Assembly: GCA_963682085.1 (NCBI GenBank)
Contig: OY821614.1
Span: 1,302,001-1,366,000 of the forward strand
Length of the DNA: 64,000 bases
Source of the DNA: Thiodubiliella sp900128405
Lineage (GTDB): Bacteria; Pseudomonadota; Gammaproteobacteria; PS1; Pseudothioglobaceae
Reading direction: 5' to 3'
The notes below the pieces were generated by a model. It worked only from the letters and a program-made list of their open reading frames with translations, searched no databases and was not told where the DNA came from. Below, in pieces: positions 24,373-33,547 of this stretch (positions are counted from its first letter, which is position 1; each line of letters starts with the position of its first letter). The position numbers and the translations under genes are program-made.

Positions 24373-24705
24373 TCAAGACTTTTTAGGTGCAACGCTCTCT
24401 TCAGGTGGCTCATAATTTGGGTCATTTGGATTCATAAAAATAAACCCATAACCACCTTCGGTATCAATCTCATCAAAATCAACTACCATACCTTCTAACA
24501 ATTCTTTTTGTGCATAAGTAAGCAGATATTCAATACCATTAGATTCCAAGTGAATATCGGCATCTGAGCGTTCATCAAACCCCATTAAATATTGAAAACC
24601 TTGGTCTGTTTTATCAACTGCAAAACGCATTAATAAACCTTGTGTATCAGGATTTTGAGTGGAAAGTCCGATTTCTTCAGCAGCGCGTTTGGTGATTGTA
24701 ATCAT
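24373..24705 (-). CDS. dsrR: DsrR, A-type scaffold-like protein without cysteines
   Basis: A 110-residue protein with an IscA/HesB-like fold (ITITKRAAEEIGL, LLMRFAVDKTDQGFQYLMGF, YLLTYAQKELLEGMVVDF, GYGFIFMNPND). It contains no Cys at all, so it lacks the three cluster-binding Cys of IscA. That is the known property of DsrR in Allochromatium, where it affects Dsr expression rather than carrying a cluster. It is the last gene of the dsr operon here; no dsrS follows. It ends convergent with tsaE after 12 bases. Confidence 0.92.
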   Translation of the reverse strand: MITITKRAAEEIGLSTQNPDTQGLLMRFAVDKTDQGFQYLMGFDERSDADIHLESNGIEYLLTYAQKELLEGMVVDFDEIDTEGGYGFIFMNPNDPNYEPPEESVAPKKS

Positions 24706-24727
24706 AATTTTTAATGATGCAAGAGGT

Positions 24728-26092
24728 TTAGCCTCTTACTGTCTTTTTCTCCTTAATAAAATTGACAAACTGTATAACCCAATGATTGTTTCCTACACTT
24801 CTTAGATGGGTGTAGGTTGCTAATAGATTATGGATTAGAATTCCATCCTGCTTATTATCCACACCCACACCGCGTAAAACCTTGTAGGCATAACGGGTTT
24901 TAGGGTTAATATTTTCGAGTTTAGAATAATGAAATTCATGTGCATAAATTGTTGGGGCGACTTTGTTCCATGGGTGTTCATTGTTGGGTGTTAATTGCAC
25001 ATAGCCTCTACCAATCGGCTTAGGTGTCATTATTGTATCAGCTTGAATAACACCAACCATTTTATGTGATTTCCCTTGATAAGTAATTTTTCGACTGAGA
25101 TACATTAACCCGCCACATTCTGCATAAGTTGGTAAGCCCTGTTGTATTGCTAATTTAATATTATCAAGTAAGGCTTGGTTGGCACTCAATGCTTCAAGTT
25201 GCATTTCTGGAAAACCACCGCCGATAAACAGCCCATCACATTTGGGTAATTCTGCTGCTTTAAGTGTATCAAAATATACAATATTAACACCTAAAGATTG
25301 AAAGGCATCCAAATCATCTTGATAGTAAAAACCAAAAGCCTGATCTTTGGCAACGGCAATCGTTAAATTAACAGAAGTTGTGATTGACGCAGGCGTGTTA
25401 GTTAGAGGGGGCTTATTGTGAAAAGATAAGATTTTACTTAAATCCACTTGGTCAGCAACTATCTTAGCGACACCATTAATAAAAGTTTGCGAGTGAGTCG
25501 ATTCATTTGCTGGCACAAGCCCCAAATGTCGCTCATCAATAACAAGGTCTTTGGAACGACGAACCGCACCCACAACAGGAATATCTGTGTAATATTCAAT
25601 AGCTTGAATAAGTTTTGACTCATGACGCTCGCCTGCCACTTTATTAAGAATAACGCCAGCAATATTAACATTAACATCAAAAGCCTGGTAACCCATTAAT
25701 AAGGGGGCAATGCCCCGAGTAATGCCGTTGGCATCAATCACTAAAATAACACTGGTATTTAATAATTTCGCCATATCAGCATTGGCATCACCCCCTGCTA
25801 CACTCATGCCATCATACAACCCTTTATTGCCTTCAATAATAGCAATATCACTGTTTGCACTTTGGTTTTTATACAATTGAATGATTTCATCATTCGTCAT
25901 ATTATAAAAATCTAAATTGTAACAAGCGTTACCACTGGCTTGAGTAAGCCACAAGGGATCAATATAATCAGGGCCTTTTTTGAACGCAACAACTTTAAGC
26001 GATTGTGCCTTAAATGCCGCACACAATCCTAGACTGACAACAGTCTTGCCTGAAGATTTATGAGCGGCAGAAAGGTAGATAGATGAGGGCAT
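24728..26092 (-). CDS. dsrN: DsrN, siroheme amidase (cobyrinate a,c-diamide synthase family)
   Basis: A 454-residue glutamine-dependent amidase that is thought to convert siroheme to the siro(heme)amide of DsrAB. The N-terminal P-loop domain reads IYLSAAHKSSGKTVVSLGLC and KKGPDYIDPLWL. The C-terminal class I glutamine amidotransferase domain has GLFIGGGFPEMQL, the nucleophile YAECGGLMYLSR and the His region IYAHEFHYSKLE. The same family makes cobyrinate a,c-diamide, but the place inside the dsr operon makes DsrN the best call. Confidence 0.94.
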   Translation of the reverse strand: MPSSIYLSAAHKSSGKTVVSLGLCAAFKAQSLKVVAFKKGPDYIDPLWLTQASGNACYNLDFYNMTNDEIIQLYKNQSANSDIAIIEGNKGLYDGMSVAGGDANADMAKLLNTSVILVIDANGITRGIAPLLMGYQAFDVNVNIAGVILNKVAGERHESKLIQAIEYYTDIPVVGAVRRSKDLVIDERHLGLVPANESTHSQTFINGVAKIVADQVDLSKILSFHNKPPLTNTPASITTSVNLTIAVAKDQAFGFYYQDDLDAFQSLGVNIVYFDTLKAAELPKCDGLFIGGGFPEMQLEALSANQALLDNIKLAIQQGLPTYAECGGLMYLSRKITYQGKSHKMVGVIQADTIMTPKPIGRGYVQLTPNNEHPWNKVAPTIYAHEFHYSKLENINPKTRYAYKVLRGVGVDNKQDGILIHNLLATYTHLRSVGNNHWVIQFVNFIKEKKTVRG

Positions 26093-26105
26093 ACCTCATT
26101 ATGGG

Positions 26106-27305
26106 TTAAATTTTATGATGTGGGTCTGCCACTTTGTCTGCTAGACTTTCAGGTAAGAATGGCAAAAACTTTACTAAAAGAGTAACGACAACTAATGCCA
26201 ACGCCAGACCGCCAACACCTAAGGCTATTTCAGGAAATGATGGTGTATATACTACAATACCGCCATAACCTTCTAAAATCTCTTTGCCTGGGAACATTTC
26301 TAATGGATAGGCTTGACCGCCAACAATTAACACATACATTTGAACAATGCCGCCAATAATAACCAATATCGATGCCAAACCTAAAACAGAACGATTGCCT
26401 TTCACTGCTGGATGATAAATTAAGATAAGTGGCACAATCGAGCCTAATATTATTTGCCCATACCAAAATAAATTGGTGTAAATACTCCCATTAGCAAATA
26501 AAATCATTTCTACATTGTTGTTTTCAGCAAGATAAATATTACCAATATGAAACACAATCACAAAATACAAAACGGCTGCCACAAATACACCAAGTAAGTT
26601 TCTTAGGCGATTTAAAATTACATCACCCAATGGACGATCGCCCCACTTGTAACTTGCTATCAAAATTAAAATAAAGAAAGCCAAGCCAAAAGAAAACGAC
26701 ATAACGATAAATTTAGGTGCCATAATCATGGCATCATAAGTATGACGAGCAACCAATAAACCAAAAATAGAACCTGTACCAGTAGTTAATACCAAACGCC
26801 AAATAAACGCCGCTATGCCAATTTTCCGACTAAATTTATTCATTCTGCGTTCAAACATCATCCACAAATACACCGCAACAATGACAAAAAAACCATTATA
26901 TAAAATAATATTCCAAGCAAAAATTGACTTAAAATTATACTCCGTCATTGCCACAATTAGACGATCAGGGCGACCTAAATCAAGCACCAAAACCATTAAG
27001 CCACCTGCTAATAATGCCAACGACACCAAACCTGATAAGCGTGATAAAGGCTTATAAAGTTTATTTTGAAATACCGATGCAATAGAGGCAACATTAAGCG
27101 CACCTGAGGCGGCGATAATCAAAAATAAAGCGAATACATGTGGTATTCCCCATACAATACGATTATTCATACCTGTCACATAATGACCGTGATGCTCCAT
27201 AAAATACACACTGCCCAATGCAGTTAAAATAAGAACGCCTAGACCTGCAACAAGTGCATAAAAACCTAAACTTCTACCTTCTATTTGTTGATAACGAATG
27301 TTCAT
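26106..27305 (-). CDS. dsrP: DsrP, NrfD-type quinone-interacting membrane subunit
   Basis: A 399-residue protein with about ten membrane helices of the NrfD/PsrC family. It is the integral membrane part of DsrMKJOP that exchanges electrons with the quinone pool. Recognisable segments are YALVAGLGVLILTALGSVYFMEHHGHYVTG, quoted here as YALVAGLGVLIL and MEHHGHYVTG, then GIPHVFALFLIIAASGALN, LDLGRPDRLIVAM, YNFKSIFAWNIILYNGF and LLVARHTYDAMIMAP. It starts 18 bases after dsrO. Confidence 0.95.
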   Translation of the reverse strand: MNIRYQQIEGRSLGFYALVAGLGVLILTALGSVYFMEHHGHYVTGMNNRIVWGIPHVFALFLIIAASGALNVASIASVFQNKLYKPLSRLSGLVSLALLAGGLMVLVLDLGRPDRLIVAMTEYNFKSIFAWNIILYNGFFVIVAVYLWMMFERRMNKFSRKIGIAAFIWRLVLTTGTGSIFGLLVARHTYDAMIMAPKFIVMSFSFGLAFFILILIASYKWGDRPLGDVILNRLRNLLGVFVAAVLYFVIVFHIGNIYLAENNNVEMILFANGSIYTNLFWYGQIILGSIVPLILIYHPAVKGNRSVLGLASILVIIGGIVQMYVLIVGGQAYPLEMFPGKEILEGYGGIVVYTPSFPEIALGVGGLALALVVVTLLVKFLPFLPESLADKVADPHHKI

Positions 27306-27323
27306 AATTACTCTTTAAGCCTT

Positions 27324-28052
27324 TTAAATTCCGCTATAGCGAACACCAGTATTCAGATTTAAATCTGCTCTGATTTGTGTAGATTGAATTTTCCTAAGTG
27401 TTTGATTAATCTTGCTATTGGCATCATACAAATCACCAAAAATAACGCCGTTGCTACTCACTGCCTCAGCACAAGCAGGCATTTCGCCTTTATCGACACG
27501 ATGAACACACATTGTGCAAGATTCAACTGTGCCTTTGCCACGAGGCATATGTTCTTTTTGATTACTCAAATCTTCATGCACAAACGAGCGCGCATCGTAA
27601 GGGCAAGCCATCATACAATAGCGACAACCAATACATAAGTGCTTGTCCACCAACACAATGCCATCTTCACGCTTCATTGAGGCGTTAGTTGGGCAAACAT
27701 CTACGCAAGGTGGATGTTCGCAGTGTTGACACATCATTGGTAGCATATCAATCTTACCAGTAACCTTGTCCTTTACTTTAATCTTCTTAATCCAGCTTGG
27801 TTTTTGATGACCAGTAGAATGTATTTCACTGCCCCAACCATTTTCTTCTTGACAAGCGTTAACCATATCATTAATATTCGACTCGGTCAGTTTGTTGGTG
27901 TCAACCAACATTCCCCAGCGTTTTTCGTTGGTTACTGGATTGTCATTAGCGGCAAATGTAGTGAGCGTAATGCCACTAGCAATCGTTGCTACACCCGCCG
28001 TAACAGCCGTTGTATTCTTAAGAAAATCACGGCGATTTAGTTCTTTATTCAT
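27324..28052 (-). CDS. dsrO: DsrO, periplasmic iron-sulfur protein
   Basis: A 242-residue ferredoxin-like protein exported by Tat: RRDFLKNTTAVTAGVATIAS at the N-terminus is a twin-Arg signal. Cluster motifs are CQHCEHPPCVDVCPTNAS, CIGCRYCMMACPYDAR and CTMCVHRVDKGEMPACAEA, the layout of the DmsB/NrfC family. It passes electrons between DsrJ and DsrP on the periplasmic side. The ATG at 28052 overlaps the dsrJ stop (ATGA); an extension upstream has no signal-peptide logic. Confidence 0.95.
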   Translation of the reverse strand: MNKELNRRDFLKNTTAVTAGVATIASGITLTTFAANDNPVTNEKRWGMLVDTNKLTESNINDMVNACQEENGWGSEIHSTGHQKPSWIKKIKVKDKVTGKIDMLPMMCQHCEHPPCVDVCPTNASMKREDGIVLVDKHLCIGCRYCMMACPYDARSFVHEDLSNQKEHMPRGKGTVESCTMCVHRVDKGEMPACAEAVSSNGVIFGDLYDANSKINQTLRKIQSTQIRADLNLNTGVRYSGI

Positions 28053-28429
28053 AATCCCTCTTTTGGTGTGGTGCGATGACAAGAGAAACAATCTAAGCTT
28101 ATGCCTACTTTTTGATGGCAGGTTGAGCAGAATTGATCCGGTGCATTAATGGGCACATATTCATCATTCTTAGTAGAACTATGGCAATCAACACATCCTT
28201 TTAACGAATCACGCTGAGTGCGAACACCTTGGCGTAATGTCTGGTCGCGTCTATGCAATAAAAACTCAGGATGCATTTTTCTAATTTCATCAAGACTAGG
28301 GTGAATATCTTTACTTTTTCCCTCATCCTTTAGCTCAGTAGCTCTATCACCAAGGTTAGCATGCTCATCATCATGCGCTAACACAATGTTAAGCGATAGC
28401 GTTAGAAAAATAACTAATAAATGCTTCAT
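28049..28429 (-). CDS. dsrJ: DsrJ, triheme cytochrome c
   Basis: A 126-residue periplasmic cytochrome with a Sec signal (MKHLLVIFLTLSLNIVLAHD). Three CxxCH heme sites are present: CVDCH, CSTCH and CFSCH. This matches DsrJ, whose hemes have unusual mixed ligation. The ATG at 28429 is preferred because the AGAGA upstream is at a good distance; starts at 28435 and 28453 are possible but poorly spaced. It overlaps dsrO by four bases and follows dsrL by 16. Confidence 0.95.
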   Translation of the reverse strand: MKHLLVIFLTLSLNIVLAHDDEHANLGDRATELKDEGKSKDIHPSLDEIRKMHPEFLLHRRDQTLRQGVRTQRDSLKGCVDCHSSTKNDEYVPINAPDQFCSTCHQKVGISLDCFSCHRTTPKEGL

Positions 28430-28445
28430 AATCATTCTCTTTAAA

Positions 28446-30410
28446 TTACTCACCTAGTCCCATTTGAATATAGCCTGTTGGACATACATCTGCACAGATA
28501 TGGCAACCAACACACTTGTTATAATCAGTATCAACATAACGACCGAGTGTTGCTTGATCTTTCTTAACCTTAAATACCGCATCTTGTGGACAATACATCA
28601 CACAGTTATCACATTCAAAACACAAGCCACAAGACATACAACGCCCTGCTTCTTGTTGTGCCTCTTCTTCGCTATAACCAATTAAACGCTCGTCAAAGTT
28701 ACCCAATACATTATCAACATTTACCAATTTATGCTTGCGTGCATTACGCTCTTCATTATCAAAGTGCCCTAAGAACAATTCTGTATGTGGAATGATTGAT
28801 GCGAATGAACGGTCTTCATAGTTATGCACCGCATAACCTGCAGTGTCTGTTGCTTCACCAAATGCACCACCTTTTTCATAGTCTGAAGGCGCTAAGTCCC
28901 ACTCATTAAGTTTTGACATAAGGTCAAAATAATGAACATCAACTTTGTTACGAGCTTTTTGACTACTACCTGAAAGATAATCACCAATACTCTCAGCAAC
29001 AATACCTGCTTGACCAATCGCTGTTGTCAACAAGTGTGGGCGAACCACATCGCCACAAACAAAGAAACCGGGTTTATTCGGCACTTGGAAATTTTTGTCG
29101 GCATCAATAAAACCATGCTCGTTGAAAAATGAATCATCCATACCTTCACCATCAACACCTTGTCCAATTGCAGGAACAATAAGCTCACATTCAACATCAA
29201 ACTCAGAGCCTTCAATTGGCGTAGAACCGTCTTCTTCTAAGCGAACAAAACGCAATGCAATTGCCCGACCTTCTGCATTTTTAATTACTTCTATCGGTTG
29301 TAATTGCCCTTGAATTTCAACACCTTCACGGTTCGCATCATCAATTTCTTCTTGTGCTGCTGGCATATTTTCAATTGTAGAGCGTGTTGTCAATAACACA
29401 TCTGCACCTAAGCGCTTAGAAGTATCAACCACATCATGTGCAGTGTCATCAAAAATAACACGCTCAGGACGGTCTTTATCAGCCGTATTTTCAATATTAC
29501 CCAAACGACGCGCAACTGACACAACATCAATTGAGGTATCACCACCACCAATACAAATCACTTTACCTGTAATATGCTTTAAACGGCCTTGGTTGTAGGC
29601 TTCAAGAAATGCAACGCCAGAAACACAATTCGTTGCATCACCACCGGGAATTGGCAACATACGACCACTCATTGCACCAATAGCAAACAATACTGCATCA
29701 TAATCTTTTTCCAATTGTTCCATGGAAATATCCACACCCACTTTGGTGTTCATTTTAGTTTCGATACCCGTCTCAATAATGCGATCAATCTCATATTTCA
29801 ATACATCGCGTGGCACACGATAGTCGGGAATACCATACATCATCATGCCGCCCAATTGTTCATACTTTTCAAATACGGTTACGCTATGACCTTGCTTGCG
29901 TAATTGCAATGCTGCAGATAAACCGCCACAACCACCGCCAATAATAGCCACTTTTTTACCAGTGTCTTTAGCATTAACTTCAAATTTATAACCTTCTTTT
30001 TGGGCATTATCACCAATAAATTGCTCTACTGCATTAATACCAACTGTGTCTTCAACTTCGTTACGATTACAGCCGTCTTCACAAGGTGCTGGACAAACTC
30101 TACCCATAATCGATGGAAATGGATTTGAATCTGTTGAACGACGAAAAGCATATTCCTGCCATGATAAATCACCAGAAGGTTTTTCCATTCCACGAACAAT
30201 ATCTAACCAACCACGAATGTTATGACCAGAAGGGCAAGAGCCTTGACATGGTGGCGTTTGGCTCACATAAGTTGGACACTTATGTGAAGTATCGTTTTGA
30301 AAAATCTTTTGGCTCCATGGCACTGTGCCTAATTCATCGCCCTCATCTTTAAACATTCTAAATGTGTGGTTATCACCTTTGTGAATTTGTCCGTATGGAT
30401 TCTTTTGCAT
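28446..30410 (-). CDS. dsrL: DsrL, FAD/NAD(P)H-dependent iron-sulfur oxidoreductase
   Basis: A 654-residue cytosolic flavoprotein similar to the GltD small subunit with added ferredoxin domains. N-terminal Cys motifs (CPTYVSQTPPCQGSCPSGHN and GRVCPAPCEDGCNRNEV) precede the FAD dinucleotide fold (VAIIGGGCGGLSAALQLRKQ) and the NAD(P) fold (VICIGGGDTSIDVVSVARR). The C-terminus has two cluster sets (CMSCGLCFECDNCVMYCP and CVGCHICADVCPTGYI). DsrL is essential in Allochromatium and can link NAD(P)H to DsrAB. A second GltD-type protein lies just beyond the operon at 37146. Confidence 0.95.
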   Translation of the reverse strand: MQKNPYGQIHKGDNHTFRMFKDEGDELGTVPWSQKIFQNDTSHKCPTYVSQTPPCQGSCPSGHNIRGWLDIVRGMEKPSGDLSWQEYAFRRSTDSNPFPSIMGRVCPAPCEDGCNRNEVEDTVGINAVEQFIGDNAQKEGYKFEVNAKDTGKKVAIIGGGCGGLSAALQLRKQGHSVTVFEKYEQLGGMMMYGIPDYRVPRDVLKYEIDRIIETGIETKMNTKVGVDISMEQLEKDYDAVLFAIGAMSGRMLPIPGGDATNCVSGVAFLEAYNQGRLKHITGKVICIGGGDTSIDVVSVARRLGNIENTADKDRPERVIFDDTAHDVVDTSKRLGADVLLTTRSTIENMPAAQEEIDDANREGVEIQGQLQPIEVIKNAEGRAIALRFVRLEEDGSTPIEGSEFDVECELIVPAIGQGVDGEGMDDSFFNEHGFIDADKNFQVPNKPGFFVCGDVVRPHLLTTAIGQAGIVAESIGDYLSGSSQKARNKVDVHYFDLMSKLNEWDLAPSDYEKGGAFGEATDTAGYAVHNYEDRSFASIIPHTELFLGHFDNEERNARKHKLVNVDNVLGNFDERLIGYSEEEAQQEAGRCMSCGLCFECDNCVMYCPQDAVFKVKKDQATLGRYVDTDYNKCVGCHICADVCPTGYIQMGLGE

Positions 30411-30428
30411 ATCAAATCTCCTTATCTA

Positions 30429-32015
30429 TTATTCTGCTTCTATAGTTGCTTCTTCTGCCACTTTGGCTTCAGAATCATCTGTTTGTGGTTTATCCATAAT
30501 GATTGCCTCACTCACCAATTGGTGTGCACTCATAATCATATAGGGGTCGAAATCAAATTTTGGTAACACTTTGCTGAATTGTGACTTACAAATTGCACAA
30601 ATGGCAACCAGTGTATCAACCGCATCAGTCTTTTCTACTTCTTTCAATGCTTGCATTCTAGGCATTGCACCTTTAATACGAATCTCCATTAAGTCGTCTG
30701 TTAGCAGTCCGCCGCCGCCGCCACAACAAAAGGTTGATTCCATAATAGTACCACGCTCCATATCTACGAAATTATTACAAACTGCTTTAATTACTTCACG
30801 CGGAAGAATGAACTGACCATTTGGGATGCCACCCATATTAGTCGCTCTCGCAACATTGCAAGAATCATGAAAAGTAACGGTTTTATCATCATTAGCAGAT
30901 TTGTCAAATTTCAACTTATTGCGTTGAATTAAATCGTGCGTATATTCAATAATATGTTGTGGTTGTGGATAGCGAGAATCCAATTGATTCTGTAGTTTTA
31001 AAGCATATTTATCAGTTGTATCCGCACCTGCACCAACACCTGATAAAGTGTTCCAAAAACTATAAGCCACACGCCAAGCATGACCGCACTCGCCTACCAT
31101 AACACGAGAAACTTCAAGATCAAGTGCCGCCTTACGAATTCTAAGCGCTGCTTTACGCATTATGTCGTAAGAGCCAATAAACATACCAAAATTTGCACCT
31201 TCAGAGGCATAAGAACTCATCGTCCAACTCACGCCATCTTGATGAAAAACTTTACCATAACCAATCAAACCATCAATATGTGGCTCAGCAAAGAAATCTG
31301 CCGATGGGGTAATAAGTAAAATTTCAGCACCTTTAACATCCAATGGATATTTAACGGCAACACCTGTTTCTTCTTCAATTTCCTCTTCAAGGTCAAGTAA
31401 GGTATCTCGTAGAGCTGGCTCAGGTAAACCCAAATTATTACCAATTGTAATTGCCTTGCCTAAAATTTGATTGCAATATTTTTGACCAAGTCCAACTGCA
31501 TCCAATACTTCACGAGCTGCCATTGAAATCTCAGCAGTATCAATACCATAAGGGCAAAACACACTACAACGGCGACACTGTGAACATTGGTGAAAATAGT
31601 TATACCAATCATCCAGCATTTTATCGTCTAACTCTTTGGCACCAACTAATTTAGGAAAATATTTGCCTGCAAAAGTAAAATGACGGCGATAAACACTTCT
31701 GAATAAATCTTGACGAGCCACTGGCATATTTTTAGGATCTGACGAACCTAAAAAATAATGACATTTATCTGTGCAAGCACCACATTTCACACAAGCATCT
31801 AAAAATACTTGAACTGAGCGATACTTAGACTTTAACTCACCCATTTTATTAATAGCAACTTCTTGCCAATTATCAACTTTTTCACCAGGGAAGCCTAAGG
31901 GTTTTTGAAATTCTTCAACAGATTTGAACGGGCCATTGCCAGCCATAATACCTTCATTAATCTTAGGAATTTCTAAATAAGTGGGTAATTTTGGTACTTC
32001 GAAATCGTTTGCCAT
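30429..32015 (-). CDS. dsrK: DsrK, HdrD-like catalytic iron-sulfur subunit
   Basis: A 528-residue protein related to heterodisulfide reductase HdrD, the cytosolic catalytic subunit of DsrMKJOP proposed to oxidise or reduce DsrC thiols. It has two 4Fe-4S motifs (CVKCGACTDKCHYF and CSQCRRCSVFCPYG) near residues 70 and 150. The CCG-type catalytic-cluster elements follow: GECGHAWR, HDSCNVARATN and FCCGGGGGLL. It begins one base after the dsrM frame's end region and ends in an acidic tail. Confidence 0.96.
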   Translation of the reverse strand: MANDFEVPKLPTYLEIPKINEGIMAGNGPFKSVEEFQKPLGFPGEKVDNWQEVAINKMGELKSKYRSVQVFLDACVKCGACTDKCHYFLGSSDPKNMPVARQDLFRSVYRRHFTFAGKYFPKLVGAKELDDKMLDDWYNYFHQCSQCRRCSVFCPYGIDTAEISMAAREVLDAVGLGQKYCNQILGKAITIGNNLGLPEPALRDTLLDLEEEIEEETGVAVKYPLDVKGAEILLITPSADFFAEPHIDGLIGYGKVFHQDGVSWTMSSYASEGANFGMFIGSYDIMRKAALRIRKAALDLEVSRVMVGECGHAWRVAYSFWNTLSGVGAGADTTDKYALKLQNQLDSRYPQPQHIIEYTHDLIQRNKLKFDKSANDDKTVTFHDSCNVARATNMGGIPNGQFILPREVIKAVCNNFVDMERGTIMESTFCCGGGGGLLTDDLMEIRIKGAMPRMQALKEVEKTDAVDTLVAICAICKSQFSKVLPKFDFDPYMIMSAHQLVSEAIIMDKPQTDDSEAKVAEEATIEAE

Positions 32016-32016
32016 G

Positions 32017-32790
32017 TTATTCGTCCTTACCTAATGTTTCGTTTAATCTAACTTCCTGCTCTTGTTCTTGCTTCAATGCCCATGGTGAAATATGACGCTT
32101 CTTGCGTGAATCATCCACTTGATTTCGTGTTGGACTAAAGAAAATACCGGGCACATGTAATAATTTTGAAATTGGGAAAATTGCCAACAATGAAAATGCC
32201 AAGAAAATATGCACCAAAAAATGTATTTCTGTTGGTAAATTTGCCCAATCAAAACTCAGCAACCCAGAGGCAAAATTCTTCACCATAATAACATCAGTAT
32301 GATTACTGGTAAATGTCATCACTACGCCGCTCACGCCAATCACTAACAGTAAAAGCAACATTAAGTAATCAGACGGAGCTGAAATATAACGAATACGCTC
32401 AACCACAAATCGACGACCCAGTAAGCCAAATAAACCGATAACCATGGCAAAAGCTGCGTATTTAAATGGTTGAATCAATAAAAATATCTCAGGCAAATCA
32501 CCTGGCCAAAAATAACGAGCATGACGAATTAAAACCAACAACAAGCCCACATGAAATAACCAGCCAAACAACCAAGTCCACTTATTAGATTTAAATAGGC
32601 TTTCAAATAAAACAACTTCGCGTGCCAGTCGCATAACCACACCTGTTTGTGTCAATGGAGTTGGTGCAGTTGGAATTTTAAGAGGTGCAGGCGTTATCCA
32701 ATATTGATAGATTTTTCTCGCCATACCAACAAGAAAAATCACCAAAGATAAGTAGAATAAAGCCGTAAAAAAAATACTTACTAAAGACAT
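32017..32790 (-). CDS. dsrM: DsrM, NarI-like cytochrome b membrane subunit
   Basis: A 257-residue heme b membrane protein that connects DsrK to the menaquinone/ubiquinone pool. Five to six helices are visible; the His residues for heme are in WLFGWLFHVGLLLVLIRHAR and LPTEIHFLVHIFLAFSLLAIF. The ATG at 32790 (MSLVSIFF) is chosen; an upstream frame from 32847 would run through the strong hairpin at 32818. Two perfect hairpins separate it from dsrC. Confidence 0.94.
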   Translation of the reverse strand: MSLVSIFFTALFYLSLVIFLVGMARKIYQYWITPAPLKIPTAPTPLTQTGVVMRLAREVVLFESLFKSNKWTWLFGWLFHVGLLLVLIRHARYFWPGDLPEIFLLIQPFKYAAFAMVIGLFGLLGRRFVVERIRYISAPSDYLMLLLLLVIGVSGVVMTFTSNHTDVIMVKNFASGLLSFDWANLPTEIHFLVHIFLAFSLLAIFPISKLLHVPGIFFSPTRNQVDDSRKKRHISPWALKQEQEQEVRLNETLGKDE

Positions 32791-32817
32791 ATTGCCCTCA
32801 AAAAATTTAAAATTTAG

Positions 32818-32845
32818 GAAAACACCCGAATAAACGGGTGTTTTC
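32818..32845. terminator. Perfect hairpin between dsrC and dsrM (proximal to dsrM)
   Basis: An 11-bp perfect stem, GAAAACACCCG / CGGGTGTTTTC, with a 6-base AATAAA loop. It is GC-rich in the middle and sits in the leader of dsrM. With only a short U run it is likely an attenuator or processing barrier within the operon rather than a full stop. Confidence 0.65.
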
Positions 32846-32856
32846 AATTAATATTC

Positions 32857-32883
32857 ACTTAAAAGGTACTAGACCTTTTAAGT
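32857..32883. promoter_or_regulatory. Perfect hairpin just after the dsrC stop
   Basis: An 11-bp perfect stem, ACTTAAAAGGT / ACCTTTTAAGT, with a 5-base loop, starting seven bases downstream of the dsrC stop codon. Together with the hairpin at 32818 it makes a tandem stem-loop pair, well suited to protecting the 3' end of an abundant dsrC transcript. Confidence 0.6.
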
Positions 32884-32890
32884 CAAATAT

Positions 32891-33214
32891 TTAGATACAA
32901 CCAGTTGGCTTAGGAAGACCAGCAAAACGACAACCTTGCTTACCAGGGCCATATGGGAATAAAGAATATAGGTACTTAGAGTTACCTTTTTCTTTACCAA
33001 ATTGCTTGCCAATTGCCTTAGTTAATACACGAACCGCTGGTGCAATTTGATATTCTTCAAAGTAATCACGCAAGAAATTAATAACATCCCAATGTTCTAC
33101 AGATAAATCAATATCATCACCTTTTGCCATTTCTACAGCAATCTCCTTTGTCCAATCTTTAAGATCTACCAAAAAACCCTCTTCATCTACTTCTGCGCCT
33201 AAAATATCAGCCAT
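32891..33214 (-). CDS. dsrC: DsrC, two-cysteine sulfur carrier
   Basis: A 107-residue carrier that receives sulfur from DsrEFH and presents it as a DsrC trisulfide or persulfide to DsrAB. The flexible C-terminus GCRFAGLPKPTGCI carries both functional Cys, CysB and CysA, eleven positions apart, so it is a true DsrC rather than a TusE. Other family segments are FLVDLKDWTKEIAVEMAK, LSVEHWDVINFLRDYF and PAVRVLTKAIGKQFG. It is followed by two perfect hairpins that probably set its level apart from dsrMK. Confidence 0.97.
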   Translation of the reverse strand: MADILGAEVDEEGFLVDLKDWTKEIAVEMAKGDDIDLSVEHWDVINFLRDYFEEYQIAPAVRVLTKAIGKQFGKEKGNSKYLYSLFPYGPGKQGCRFAGLPKPTGCI

Positions 33215-33238
33215 TTTTTACTCCTATATAAAATTAAA

Positions 33239-33535
33239 TTAAAGCCATGAAACTGCAGTTCCATGCTCCACAACTAAATCAACAAAACCTGCATAATCAA
33301 CTAATTTGATATTGTCTGCAACCTTTGATGAAATTCCTCTCGCTTCAACATCTCCCTGCAATGCAAACACTCTACCTTGTGCTGCCAAATCGGCAAGCAT
33401 GGGTGATTTTGTGTTTTTTGCAGCGGAAATAACACCATCTTCAATAAGTAAAATAACACTACTGTCGTCAATTGTATTTAAACAAGACTGCAATGAATTA
33501 CGCTCAAAAGATGATTTGTTTACTGTATGTAACAT
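33239..33535 (-). CDS. dsrH: DsrH, sulfur-transfer subunit
   Basis: A 98-residue DsrH/TusB protein, part of the cytosolic DsrE2F2H2 hexamer. It begins MLHTVNKSSFERNSLQSCLN, with the family Cys at residue 18, continues VILLIEDGVISA and ends DLVVEHGTAVSWL, a conserved TusB ending. It lies between dsrF and dsrC with short gaps. Confidence 0.95.
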   Translation of the reverse strand: MLHTVNKSSFERNSLQSCLNTIDDSSVILLIEDGVISAAKNTKSPMLADLAAQGRVFALQGDVEARGISSKVADNIKLVDYAGFVDLVVEHGTAVSWL

Positions 33536-33547
33536 ATTAAACTCCTC

